Source: Sanguinoderma infundibulare
Lineage: Eukaryota; Basidiomycota; Agaricomycetes; Polyporales; Polyporaceae
Reading direction: 5' to 3'
Length of the DNA stretch: 64,000 bases
NCBI GenBank assembly: GCA_032821775.1
Contig: JAVLRN010000004.1
Span: 372,001 to 436,000 of the forward strand
The notes under the pieces: generated by a model
The model's database searches: none
The model's input: the letters and a program-made list of their open reading frames with translations, nothing else
What the model was told of the DNA's origin: nothing
Made by a program: the position numbers and the translations under genes
Shown: in pieces, positions 33,376 to 44,707 of the stretch
Numbering within the stretch: the first letter of the stretch is position 1
Layout of the letters: each line of letters opens with the position of its first letter

Positions 33376-35227
33376 TCAAATAAAGCACGTCAAAACGGGA
33401 TAAGGCCGGGTGTTCGCGTCGCGGCCGGCTGTCTGCACGCAGCGTCAGAAGAGACCCTCGCGGCTCGCTTGCACTCAAACGAGGAAGGCACTCACGAACA
33501 AAGCGATGCCGTCGTCCGCCAGCACTAACCACGTCGGGAATAGACCATCGTCCGTATTAAAGCTGCATTCCACCGGAATGCGCGTCACGGTGATCGGCAA
33601 GCTCGTCCAAATCGGCGTCGCCCCATCCAATCCCTTTGACTCGGGGGAAGCGATGACCTCGTCCAGCTCACACTGCTCTCGCACTGCAAGGACGTCCGGG
33701 TCGTCTGGGGCCTGCTTGGACTGTGCGCACGAGTGGACTTCGAGCACGAAGATGGTGTAGCGTTCCGGTCTGTGGTTTGACGGCCCGTAACGGGGCCAGA
33801 AAAGAGCGCACTTGGGCCCGAAAGCTTTGATTTTGGGCTGCCGCTTCCGGTGAGGCACGAGCCGCGTTCCACGGGGACCCCATTCGGCCCACTCGACGAC
33901 GTGAGGACGCGGGCCAGGCTGTCCGAGTGACCGGAGGTGGCTGGCGAACGTGGCAAACGGCACGAGTAGGACGAAATCGTGATATGTGCAGACTAAGGGT
34001 TCGCTTATCGTCCGTCGCACAAAGAAGGAGATTGCGAAGACGATCGAGGCTGCGTCGTGACGAAATCGCGGGGTGTCGTGGACGCAGAGAAAAGGGATGC
34101 GTGCGTCGATGCTGTGCGGGTAAAGCTTTGCATCCTTTCCGATGGGCGGGAGACGGAGAACGAGGACGGAGCGAGGATACTGTTCCATCTCGTGAGGAGG
34201 GAGAGGATCCGTGGCTGGAAGGGATGGATCGATTTCAAAGACGACTATACCGTCGCGTTTGAGGAGAAGCAGATGTCTGTTGTCCAGAAAGTGGAAATCC
34301 GAAGTATTAGTATCCTCGAACCGCTAGAGGTCATGTGAATGGCAAGCCTTTTGCACAAACAAAGCGTAAACTCACGTGGTGGTAGACCATCGCACCAGTC
34401 TTCCAGTTCCGGATTTCCAACGTCCCGTCCCAGACGGAGTGTGAGCCAATCAGGTCGCCCTGCACTGCAAATAGATAGCGCTGGCCGACAAACAAAGCAG
34501 GGTGCCGACTTTCTGTATGATATGTTGCAGCCTCGTCAGACAAAGACAGAACATGGAATTCATAAGCTCTAGGTAAATAGATTAGCCCTGGAACGTGGGG
34601 TACGAGTATCGTTGACACGTACTCCTCTGGACCACCAATCGGTTCTCCCTGTACCACAAGAAGGTCCTGCACTGTGTCGACAATAGCATCGCAGACAACA
34701 CGTAGCTGCAGCGAGCGCAAGTCGTACATTCGTTTTTCCTCCTTGATGCCTCTGATGGTTGATGCTGGACGGAACAGCTCGAGATGATCGGGCTCCACTG
34801 TCGTGATAAAGTAACCTCCGCTGAACACCAAATAGCGACGCTGCGAATGGTCCACAAGACAGGACGTGCTATCGGGGGTCAAAGAGGCGGTGCGCCATGC
34901 TGATTGGTACGCTCTGAGCGCGTCCAGGCGTCCTGAGACAGATGCGCCGTTGCTTTCGACGGGCCCGTCGACCATAGATGCATAGCTGAGCTCGCGCTTC
35001 AGTTCCAGGGCAGGGACATCGGCAACGTCCCGCAGTTGGCGGCAGACCTGATGAATGGGCGTTGTTACAAAAGCGATGAGATGACAGAGATCGAAGGCGA
35101 AGCGTAGCACCTTGCGGCATACTACAAGATCTGGAATATCGAGCTTGGCGAGTATGGTGATCTGCAGCTCAGAGGGGAGCGAGAGAAGTAGTGAACAGAA
35201 GCGTGGGTCATGATCTGTTGAGGACAT
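33376..35227 (-). CDS. F-box protein B (type 1), apparently intact, four exons
   Basis: Exons 35227-35111, 35047-34376, 34323-33496 and 33432-33376, with GT-AG introns in phase 0, give 557 residues. The start MSSTDHD is shared by the other copies. The F-box (LLLSLPSELQITILAKLDIP, then DLVVCRK/VCRQLRDVADVPAL) spans residues about 10-55 across intron 1. The rest is beta-rich with family blocks LELFRPASTIRGIKEE, LEIRNWKTGAMVYHH, HEMEQYPRSVLVLRLPPIG and WAEWGPRGTRLVP; a propeller-like fold is possible but not shown. The C-terminus RPYPVLTCFI is shared with paralogues. Probable role: substrate receptor of an SCF ubiquitin ligase. Confidence 0.75.
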
Positions 35228-35339
35228 TGCCAGCGGCGATGGACTACGGTGGTCGAGGACAAGACGGGAGATCGATTGTTCCCAACACCCCCGCCACCGT
35301 GGGGAGATGAGCTGCTGCTCGTCACGTGCTTCCAAGATG

Positions 35340-35612
35340 CGGTCGAACAGCTTGGGCGATAATGGATATCAAAGTTACCAGTAATCTATTGCTGCCATCC
35401 GAAACAAGTGTCATGAAGTACATCGACGTCACAGACGGTGCATTCGGCATGAGGTCAATGCTGGTGGACTCCAAGCCGCCCACTGAAATTCCCCTTCATC
35501 GACCAGAAATACCGGTTGCTCGCATCACCCGATGTTGAACCGTACTACGTCACCGCACTCACTATTCTCCGTACATATCGGTGCTTCTCTCCTGTCTTTC
35601 CGTGATTTGAAA
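35340..35612 (+). pseudogene. Unrecognised gene fragment convergent to F-box copy E
   Basis: Reads NLLLPSETSVMKYIDVTDGA and, after a phase change, FPFIDQKYRLLASPDVEPYY then VTALTILRTYRC. A second copy of the last part lies at 41256-41100 on the other strand, also facing the 3' end of an F-box gene. The parent protein is not recognised. Confidence 0.4.
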
Positions 35613-35678
35613 CCACTCAGATTGAAATGAGTAGCCATCCAATTCGCGAGAAAGGGCGATAGTCGTACCAGAGGGCGT

Positions 35679-37434
35679 TCAGATGAAACACGTCAGGACG
35701 GGATGAGGCGGTGGAACAAAAAAGGCATGAGTCTGAAAATAAGGATGGCAGACACGTCCGCTTGTGGACTCCTTCAGCCAGCAACGACTTACGAAGACGA
35801 CCACACCATCGTCCGTGAGCACGAGCCACGACGGAAATCTGCGATTCGCAGACCACTGGATCGGGATACGCGTCACGGTGATAGGCACGCTCGTCCGGAC
35901 GACGACGTCGAGGCACTCCGAGCCACCTCCGACCTCGTCCACGTCAAAGACCTCCCGGGCCGCGTCGTCCGGAGCCTGTCGAGACTTCACGCACGGGTGG
36001 ACTTGGAACACGAAAACGCTGTAGCGTTTTGAACCCAGAAAATTGTCCCCGTTGCTGGAGCAAACCGCGCACTTGGGGCCAAAAGCGGAGAACGCACTTC
36101 GAATCGCCCACGCGCTGTCCCGGTAGCGCAGGAGCCGTGTTCCATGGGGACCCCATTCCGACCAGTGGACGACCCGAGGACTCAAATGTGGACCAGGAGG
36201 CCGAGGGGACCGGAGCTGCGTGGAGAGTGTGGCGAACGGTATCAAAAGGACAAATTGGGATTCTTCATACGTGTCGGATGAGGTTTCGCTCTCCGGGATC
36301 GACACTCGCGCTGAAAACCTGATTGCGAAGAGAGTCGAGACCGGATCGTAGCGAACTGGCGAGGCGTCGCGTGACGAGACGTCACGGGGGATGAAGACCG
36401 CATCCTTTACGATAGGTGGGAGACGGAGGATAAGGGAAGAACTTGAAAAGTGTGGGTCGTTTGTGTCTGTGACTGCAAGGGCGGGATCGAGTTTGCACAC
36501 AATTAAACCTTCGTTGGTGAGGAGAAGGACATGTCGATCGTCTAGAAAGCGGAAGGCAGTGTTGGGATCATGGTAACGCTAGAGGGAGCGTAAGTTGTGT
36601 TGCCCTTGCGAAAGCAGACTGTGAACCTACGTAGACCGTCGCTCTAGTCTTCCAGTTCAATATATACAGCATGTCATGATCGCCACCATCGTAGCGGAAT
36701 GCTAGAAGGTCACCCAGGACTCGTAACCCATGTGAAAAGCCCACGTCCGCGACCTTGAACATGGACAGCTGACATGAAGGATGGGGTGCTGCACTCTCGC
36801 TGGAGAGGGACAATGGGCGGCACAGCAGAGCTCTAAGTTAATATGTTAGCTAGTGAATGAGAGATGTTTTTAACACGTACCGAAAGTCATTGGGCGGCTG
36901 ACCAATCACCAGAAGAACGTCCTGCGATACATCTAGGGCAACTGTGAGGACAATCAACTGTAATGAGCCCAACTGGTACATCCGCGTTTGCGCCTCGAGG
37001 CCTCTGATCGTTGATGGTGGACGGAAGAGCTCGAGATGACCAGGCGTAATACTTGCAAAGAAGCCTCCACTGAACCCAAATGACAGGCGCTGCGAATGGT
37101 GTACCAAGTAGGGCGTACCGTCGGGGGTCAGGGTGACTGGTATGCTCGGAGCGCGTCCAGGCGCTCTGAGACAGATGCGCTGTTGCTTTTGACGGGTCCG
37201 GCGACCATAAATGCATAGCTCAGCTCGCGCTTCAGCTCTAGAACAGGAACGTCGGCGACGTCCCGCAGTTGGCGGCAGACCTAATCAACGAGCATTGTCA
37301 CAACAACAACGAACCGGAGCTGAAACATCTCACCTTGCGGCGTCCGACGAGATCTGCTACGTCAAGCTTCGAGAGTATGACGAGCTGCAGCTCAGAGGTG
37401 AAGGTGAGCGCAAGTAATGGTTTGTGGAAGACAT
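35679..37434 (-). pseudogene. F-box gene copy E (type 1), 5' half broken
   Basis: The ATG (37434, MSSTNHY) is out of frame with the F-box (SELQLVILSKLDVADLVG) because of a small deletion in the SSPLLALASELQ linker. Exon 2 carries another deletion in the YQSAWRTASLTPD region. Downstream, the 3' exons are open: LILRLPPIVKDAVFIP, VVHWSEWGPHGTRLLRYRDS, DEVGGGSECLDVVVRTSVPI and HPVLTCFI, stop 35681-35679. Paralogue of genes A, B and D. Confidence 0.7.
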
Positions 37435-37825
37435 TGGCAGTGAATGGCACTGGCAGAACGGTGTTGGTATTACTTTTACTCCAGATCCACAAGAGATTTT
37501 AAAATCGATCAACGCGCGTCAAATCAAGTAATAAGTTCATTGTAGTCGTGGGAATCAGCGTCCTCACTGCCACCCGGCCCCACCACTGCTTGCTGCTTGC
37601 CATACACCTGCACTCGTCACCTCCATGCACATACTCGCTCGATCTTCCTCTGGCAACCAGCAAGATGTAGAACGATCGCGCACAACTTTTCAAGAGCTTT
37701 GCCGACAAGGGGCAAGGCTATCACTGGTGACGGTCCGCTACCCTGAGTCCCTCGTGCTACGTAACTCTTCTCCCATGCCATCCTTGTCCGCATCTTTGTT
37801 ACTGATACAGTTAATTTTCAAGAGG

Positions 37826-38470
37826 CCTGGTATACGACAACCCTGAGATGGTCTACGCCAAGGTCTGCAAGGAGGGCGAGGAGCTGATGGAGGAGGCCTT
37901 CAAGGCGATCTTCCCGTCCTCCGCCCCGTCCACCGTCCTGACGTTCAAGAAGAAGACCGGTACGACATTGGGAACGGCACCATGTTTTTCCCAGACCGCG
38001 ACATCGTCGAGCTGTGGCTCGCGGGCGGCGGGGCGAAGAAGCTCCTGTCGCAGGTCGTGCAAGCATCCTAGGAGGATACTGTAGGGATGTCGTCGTGTGC
38101 TCAGGGAGGGGACCTAGCGTTCGGCGTATGGCGTGTTTCTGGTACGTCCAATTTTCTTGACAAGTTGAAGCTCGAGGAGAGTGACGAGGCGATGTGAATT
38201 GCTCGTTTGGGCCTGGACTATTGGAGTTTGAAGTCCTCATCTCTGCGATGTTGTTCAACTCGCCGCTCCATGGTGCGTTTAGTTTCACCATAGCTTCATG
38301 GCATCACCTCACAGCGTACTATAGTGCGGCTCCTGGAAGACACCACAAACGCACGCCTCCTGAAGACTAAGGCTGAGTTCCTCTTCGAGGGCGCACCGAA
38401 TGTCTTCCTCGAGACCGTTAAGCCTAGCCTAGCCTCGACGTCGACCGTCGTAGAAAGCCCTCGGTGGCGA
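37826..38470 (+). pseudogene. Alpha-mannosidase-like (GH38) fragment, copy 2
   Basis: Same block order as 30359-31030 (MEEAFKAIFPSSAPSTVLTF, KKLLSQVV, LLEDTTNARLLKTKAEFLFE, NVFLETVK) with its own frameshifts. The preceding spacer back to copy E is also duplicated from copy 1. Confidence 0.45.
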
Positions 38471-39094
38471 CGGCCGTCATATATTTTTGGTATCGAGTAT
38501 CGTCTTGTAATTGATGGGTGTTCTCGTGGAGTAGTGCAGACCCGCTGGATGATGGTGGAGAAACCGACCATCGCCTGAGGGACGGACACTATGAACTTTG
38601 AGCTCGAGCTCCGTTCTTGCTGTAAGATCACGTCGTGTTGTACGATGATGCTGGACCATCTGTATGTGAGGACTAGTTGCGCTGTGAAAATGTTACGTCG
38701 CTATCCTCTTCTTCCACTGGGGGATGCACTGCTACCAAACGCACGTGTGCTGATTCACGTCTGGTATACTGTCCTCCGGGTTCACTTGGTGAGTGACACC
38801 AGTACCTATATCGCTGCATGACAAAAGAGCCTTGACTAGAATGCAAGCTTCGTTGTTTGTTTTCCAGTCTTCACGGCCGAATAGTGAAAACCATCTTCAG
38901 CCCGTATCCTCCGTTTGTTTGGTCAAGAAGTTCCAAACCCAAAGAGTCAAGATAGGGCGGTCGACGCACCTCTTCTCCACAACCACCATCTGGTCAACGC
39001 CACTATAATCCGCGGGTACGATGCGTCCAATTCTCCAGTACGATCATTTCATACTGACATTATCATGGGTCTGTGAGGCTGCCGATCCCTCACG
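38471..39094. other. Non-coding part of the segmental duplication, copy 2 (promoter region of F-box D)
   Basis: Matches 31031-31645. It lies directly upstream of the ATG of the chimeric F-box gene and therefore supplies that gene's promoter. Confidence 0.55.
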
Positions 39095-41045
39095 ATGCGA
39101 GGCGTGGTCGTGCAACTCCCAGAAGAAACCTTAGATAGTATCATCACCCACCTCCACGACGATGTCGCCGCCCTGTCCTCGTCCTCTCTTGTGTGTCAGA
39201 GCTCACTTCTCTCACTCCCCTCTGAGTTGCAAATCGCAATACTCTCAAAACTCGACATTGCAGATCTCGTCGCATGCCGCAAGGTGCGATGATTGATCCG
39301 AGTCCACCATAACCGCTGCGTTTGTAACAGTATCCATTTATCAGGTCTGCCGCCAACTGCGCGCCGTCGCCGATGTTCCCGCTCTGGAGCTCAAGCGTGA
39401 GCTGAGCTATGCATCCATGCTCGACTGTCCCATCGAAGCAAGCGGCCCATCTGTTTCCGAGCGCCTGGACGCTCTCCGAGCGTACCAGTCAGCCTGGCGC
39501 ACCCCGTCTTTCGCCGTCGACGGCTTGCCCTGTCTGCGTGGTTTCCAACGCGGTTTTTTCCATGTCAGCGGGGGCCTGTTTCCAAGTATAGACGAGTCAC
39601 AGCTGCGTCTTGAGCTCTTCCGGCCACCTTCGACCATTAGAGGCATCGAGGAACGAACATGGATGTACAATACAAGCTCAACCCAGTGCGATGTCCAGCG
39701 TGTTGCTGTAGACGCAGCACAACACCTTCTTCTCGTGATTGGTGTGCCGCCGAACAACCCTGAGTGCGTGTCGAAAACATCTCTTGCGCTCTGGCTAATC
39801 CATTTGCTCAGAACGCTGGTATGCCGGCCTTTGTTCCTCTCTGACGAGAGTGCAGCCCACCATCCTGCCTGTCATCTGCCAGTCTTCACAATCGGGAAGC
39901 GTGCGACGGGCTGGTACGAATTGCAAGTGCAAGGCGACCTTTTTGCCATGTGTTACGACAGCGCGCCCATAAGGCTATACATATGGAATTGGAAGACTGG
40001 AGCACTGGTCGCCGTCAGTTCGCATCCCGCTTCCGCAAGATTAGCGTTACTGATACTCTCTCCAGCGATACACTGAAACGCACTGCATAGTTGTCACCTT
40101 CTGCTTCCTGGACGATCGGCATGTTCTTCTCCTCACCTACGATGGCTTGATCGTCTGTCAGATTGATCCGGCCCTCCATGCGGTCCATCTCCTTCCTCCC
40201 CACCGCGACGTACAACACCAAAACTTTCCGAGGTCTATCCTTATATTCCGCTTCCCACCTATCGCAGAGGGTGCGAGCTATATCCTGGACTACTCTGGCA
40301 TCTTCTCGCGCATCCCTTCACACCATGACAACGAGGGCCCTCTATTTTGCCACGATCCTGCCTCGACAGTCATCGCCGTTTACCTCCGAGTTGGTTGGAA
40401 GGCCAAAGTCCTCGACCCATCCTACCAATACGACGGGTTTCTCCTTCTGGTGCCGTTGGCCACATTCTCCACCCAGCTTCAATCCCCTCGATCACACGGT
40501 CCGAACCCCATGGCCATCGAGTGGTCTGAATGGGGTCCTCACGGAACTCGGCTTCTGCGCTATCGGCCGAGGTCATGGACGGGTTCACGAGGCATCTCCG
40601 CTTTCGGCCCCAAGTGTGCGGTGCGCTGTGTGAGGGACGCCGAGCGGTCTCCGGATTCAGAACGCTACAGCGTCTTCGTCCTCCAAGTCCACCCATGCGC
40701 ACAGTCACGGCAGGCTCCGGACGACCCTGATCTCATTGCGGCCCGGGAGTTCTTTGACCTGGACGAGGTCGTAGGCGGCTCGGAGTGCCTCGATGGCGTG
40801 GTCCGGACGAGCGTGCCTATCACTGTCACGCGCATCACCGGGATGGACGCCGTTCAGTGGTCCGCGGAGGGTAGACATCCGGATCGGATCGTACTCGCGG
40901 ATGACGGTGTGGTTGTTTTCGTAAGTCGTTTGCAGGTCGGAGGCGCCCCACGAGCGGGCGTGTCTGACGTGCTTATTCTCAGACAGATCGCCCAGCTGGT
41001 GCTCACGTTCCACCGCCTTATCCCGTCCTTTCGTGCTTCGTCTGA
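39095..41045 (+). CDS. F-box protein D: chimera of type-2 N-terminus and type-1 body, apparently intact
   Basis: Exons 39095-39283, 39345-40013, 40066-40920 and 40983-41045, all in phase 0, give 591 residues. Residues 1 to about 35 (MRGVVVQLPEETLDSIITHL, HDDVAALSSSSLVCQ) match the start of the type-2 F-box gene at 31646. From residue 36 on (SLLSLPSELQIAILSKLDIA, DLVACRK, VCRQLRAVADVPALELKREL) it matches the type-1 family and then follows gene B block for block: LELFRPPSTIRGIEER, IEWSEWGPHGTRLLRYRP, YPVLSCFV. The protein therefore starts with one partial and one full F-box. The promoter and ATG come with the duplicated type-2 segment. Likely SCF substrate receptor; a short F-box-only product is less likely because the frame stays open. 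Confidence 0.75.
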
Positions 41046-41099
41046 GCACCTTTTGGCGCGACTGTTGTCCGTGCGCGGGACTTGATTGGGTACACATTG

Positions 41100-41256
41100 C
41101 AATGTCAATCGTTTCAAAGCACACAAAGACAGGAGAGCAACGCCGATCTGTGTGTTTTGTACGGAAAATAGTGAGTTCGGTGACGTAGTACGGTTCAACG
41201 TCAGTCGATGCGAGCAACCGATATTTCTCATTGATGAAGTGGGATGAATGTCAGGG
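41100..41256 (-). pseudogene. Unrecognised gene fragment convergent to F-box D
   Basis: Reads HFINEKYRLLASTDVEPYYV and TELTIFRTKHTDRR, a copy of the fragment at 35340-35612. It faces the 3' end of F-box D just as the other copy faces copy E, so fragment and F-box gene moved together. Confidence 0.4.
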
Positions 41257-41570
41257 CGCCGCCCTTGTTGATCTAACGCTGACTGCGCGGGCTTCGACGT
41301 CGATTCCGGACAGGCTGGTAGCAACAGACTACAAGTACTTTTGACACCATCAGTAATTCACACGAGTTCTGAAAGTCTGGATATCTGGCGCTCAAGGCGC
41401 CTAAGAGGCTGAAAACACAGACATGAAGAGCAGCTTCAGTCACTCGGAAGCATCCCACACGGTGCTCATCCAACCATGGGATGCATCCGTAGCGTTACAG
41501 ATGCATCCGTGCATATTACGGATGCATTCTGTGATAGCCACCCATCCAACAGCCAAATGTCTGAACAAAA

Positions 41571-41649
41571 GCACTCACCGGGATTTGAACCGCTGACCTC
41601 CAGCAACCCAGTAAGCACATGAGCCAATTTGACCACTGAACTAACATGC
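41571..41649 (-). tRNA. tRNA-like sequence, left copy (probable pseudogene)
   Basis: Exact mirror of 43462-43540. It has a box A-like TAGTTCAGTGG, a box B-like GGTTCAAATCCC and a hairpin GCTG/CAGC where a long variable arm would be (as in Ser/Leu tRNAs). The acceptor stem (GCAT/GTGC, then mismatches) and T-stem are imperfect, so function is doubtful. Confidence 0.4.
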
Positions 41650-43461
41650 CTTTTCCACTTATTTTAAGTAATCAATCTATATAGTGAAAATCAGCCGCCC
41701 AACCCTTCGGCCATGTTCCTTCCCAATAGGGAAGGTCCCTATTAAGCATATGTTCTTGGAGCTGTTCTGAGGTCAATACTAATCCGATTTTGTTCGTTTT
41801 AGGCTTGTTTTGTTCGTGCTTTTAAGGTAGTTTCAACGCGTCCAACAGTATATTATTAGGTGAGCTATTGACTGCTCTATCAGGCATACAATGGTCGCCT
41901 CAAGCAGGTAAAGAATGATGTATATCTCTATCGATTCTCCACGTATCTATTCGTGCAATGGCTCGTTGGAACCGCGTTACGAACGCAGTTCCAACGAGCC
42001 CTTGAACGTATGAATCCGTCCATCCGTTGCTGAGATATGCTGACCCTCTCCTCCTGCCAGGAGGACAGGTTGCCATATCTCAGGATTGAGACCTCTGATT
42101 TGTGTCAGTTTTGTTGCTAACAATATCTACATGTCACCAGTGCATGGGAACCTCTATTTTCCGCCGCTGCATTCCCTGTATACATTTCAGAAAGGTGAGT
42201 CCTGGACCCCGGCGCTTAACCCATTCTCACCAAGATATCTCTGTCCCACATTGCGTCCCCTCGGATTTCTATGCATCATCTGAAAGCTGTGATTCAGGGC
42301 TTTCCAACGAGCCCCATATCTCCTATGAATGATTGCTAGAACAGCCAAAATTCAAGTCCCTTTCTCCTCCCCCTTGTGTGCCTAATGTTTCATATACAGC
42401 TCTCCCAAATGTTTACCAATCGTCATGTACTATACCTCGTTAAAATCAGACAATGTACGCCTTTCAAAAAAGCCCAAAACGACAAAAATCGACCACAAAC
42501 TCACCAAAATATGGATTGCAGAACCCGGGAGCTAGCCTAAGGCAGCCATCATGCAGTGCAATGTTACATGGACAGTCGCCATCTGGGTTCTGAAATCTGT
42601 ACCTTTGGGAGTTCCAGGTGGATTTTGGTCTTTTTGGGCTTGTTTGAAAGCCATATATTTCCTGATTCAAACGAGGTATAATACATGACGATTGGCAGGC
42701 ATTTGGGCGACTTGTATGCAAAACTTTAAGCACACAGGGGGGAGGAGAAAGGGACTTGAATTTTGGCTGTTATAGCTATTGTACATAGGAGATATGGGGC
42801 TCGTTGGAAAGCCCTGAATCACAGCTTTCAGATGATGCATAGAAATCCGAGGGGACACAATGTGGGACAGAGATATCTTGGTGAGAATGGGTTAAGCGCC
42901 GGGGTCCAGGACTCACCTTTCTGAAATGTATACAGGGAATGCAGCGGCGGAAAATAGAGGTTCCCATGCACTGGTGACATGTAGATATTGTTAGCAACAA
43001 AACTGACACAAATCAGAGGTCTCAATCCTGAGATATGGCAACCTGTCCTCCTGGCAGGAGGAGAGGGTCAGCATATCTCAGCAACGGATGGACGGATTCA
43101 TACGTTCAAGGGCTCGTTGGAACCGCGTTCGTAACGCGGTTCCAACGAGCCATTGCACGAATAGATACGTGGAGAATCGATAGAGATATACATCATTCTT
43201 TACCTGCTTGAGGCGACCATTGTATGCCTGATAGAGCAGTCAATAGCTCACCTAATAATATACTGTTGGACGCGTTGAAACTACCTTAAAAGCACGAACA
43301 AAACAAGCCTAAAACGAACAAAATCGGATTAGTATTGACCTCAGAACAGCTCCAAGAACATATGCTTAATAGGGACCTTCCCTATTGGGAAGGAACATGG
43401 CCGACGGGTTGGGCGGCTGATTTTCACTATATAGATTGATTACTTAAAATAAGTGGAAAAG

Positions 43462-43540
43462 GCATGTTAGTTCAGTGGTCAAATTGGCTCATGTGCTTAC
43501 TGGGTTGCTGGAGGTCAGCGGTTCAAATCCCGGTGAGTGC
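43462..43540 (+). tRNA. tRNA-like sequence, right copy (probable pseudogene)
   Basis: Mirror of 41571-41649, followed by TTTTG, a possible Pol III stop. Both copies read outward from the palindrome. No convincing anticodon stem could be drawn by eye. Confidence 0.4.
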
Positions 43541-43595
43541 TTTTGTTCAGACATTTGGCTGTTGGATGGGTGGCTATCACAGAATGCATCCGTAA

Positions 43596-43835
43596 TGTGC
43601 ACGGATGCATTGGGCGAACTGACTCTGCTCTCCCGATGGCGGTTCTCACGTCCGATGGTTACGCCACCCTGTGTGCAAAGTACTCCTCAGTTAGGATGCA
43701 TCCATTATACACGATAATTCGAGTATAATGGATGCATCTGTTATACATGATTATTCGAGCAGAATGGATGCATCCATTCTGCACGGTAAGTCATGTAAAA
43801 TGGATGCATCTATCATCCGTAGTACGGATGCATCC
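43596..43835. repeat. Cluster of GGATGCATCC-type palindromic motifs
   Basis: Self-complementary GGATGCATCC or one-off variants occur about seven times in 240 nt, separated by 20-40 nt, with short mirrored arms (CCATTATACACGATAATTCG, ATTATACTCGAATTATCG-like). Three more lie at 41478-41528 on the other side of the palindrome. Confidence 0.7.
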
Positions 43836-44538
43836 CTAGGTTGGATGAGTACCACTAGCGATGTATCCATATGACTGAATACCTACACATGAACCTACCG
43901 TCAGCCACATACCCTTCACGGCGCCAAGGTTTGAGGTTCTGAAGGTATTATTATTTTTGCGCAGCCGTTTGGGAGCCCGCGGCCCACGCGCGGGGACTGA
44001 AGAGCGTGTCAGTGTTCGCACATTGATGCACGGTGACGACCAACATTGCAGACGATGGCGCCCGTCGTGCACCAGTTCCATCATCGGAGGGTGTTTGCAG
44101 GTAATATCCGAGCCATCGTGGGTCTTGTCGGACCTTTCACTGCACTGTGAGTATCCCTTTCAAAATGTCTGACAGGGGGGTTTTCCACCTCTGACCTCTG
44201 GCCTCTGGCGTGTCTGAAATGGGTCTGAATTTATCTGAAAACCTCTGAAACCCTCTGAAACATCTGTGTCAGACCTGTCAGAACTCCTGGGAATTTCTGA
44301 TGACGCCTGTGCAACTTGATAAGCCCTCATGCATTCATGGACGAAGTCTTTGCAGCAGATTACAGGTATCTTTGATATCTCTTTCCGAGGCGGGGAGGTT
44401 GTCTAAGCCGTCCGTGTTATGGACGAAGGCTTTGTGCAACACGTGGCGAACAGCGCCAACCCCATGGCGGCGCCTGTTGCGAGCAATCGATCTCGGGTCT
44501 TGTCCTCGAGCGCCTATACCATCGTTCCGCCGCCAGCA
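43836..44538. other. Spacer with CTCTGAAA-type simple repeats
   Basis: No gene recognised. At about 44180-44285 the steps CCTCTGACCTCTGG, CTCTGAAAC and TCTGAAA form a degenerate short repeat. The last part precedes an F-box ATG and may be its promoter. Confidence 0.4.
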
Positions 44539-44707
44539 ATGTCTTCCACAAATCACGACTTGCGCTCCTCACCACTTCTCTCGCTCCCCTCTGAACTTCA
44601 AGTTGCCGTACTTTCGACATTGCAGATCTCGTGGCATGCCGCAAGGTGCGATGATTGATCCGAGTCCACCATCACCGCTGCGTTTGTAACAGTATCCATT
44701 TATCAGG
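44539..44707 (+). pseudogene. First exon of a type-1 F-box gene, cut by the retrotransposon
   Basis: ATG at 44539 gives MSSTNHDLRSSPLLSLPSEL and QVAVLS, then a small deletion shifts the frame before the ADLVACRK motif. The family intron follows (GTGCGATGATTGATCCGAGT to TTTATCAG), nearly identical to 39284-39344. Where exon 2 should begin (GTCTGCCGCC), only GT is left and the LTR of the gypsy element starts. Confidence 0.75.

Larger units (their letters stand above)
41501..43610. repeat. 2.1-kb palindrome with tRNA-like sequences near both outer ends
   Basis: The left arm 41501-42325 returns inverted at 42786-43610. Base p pairs with base 85111-p with no indel in the outer parts, and I see only a handful of mismatches in 825 nt. 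The inner ~460 nt still shows inverted similarity (TTGAATTTTGG, AGGAGAAAGGGACTTG, CGAGGTATAATACATGACGA) but is clearly diverged. Each arm contains its own hairpin (GGCTCGTTGGAACCGCGTT and complement at about 41961-42000 and 43112-43151). A tRNA-like block lies 70 nt inside each end. Part of the arm sequence has a diverged relative at 51470-51720. Confidence 0.9.

Noticed and set aside
43596..43835. CRISPR-like array
   Set aside because: The repeated 10-mer is too short and spacing irregular, and the genome is fungal.
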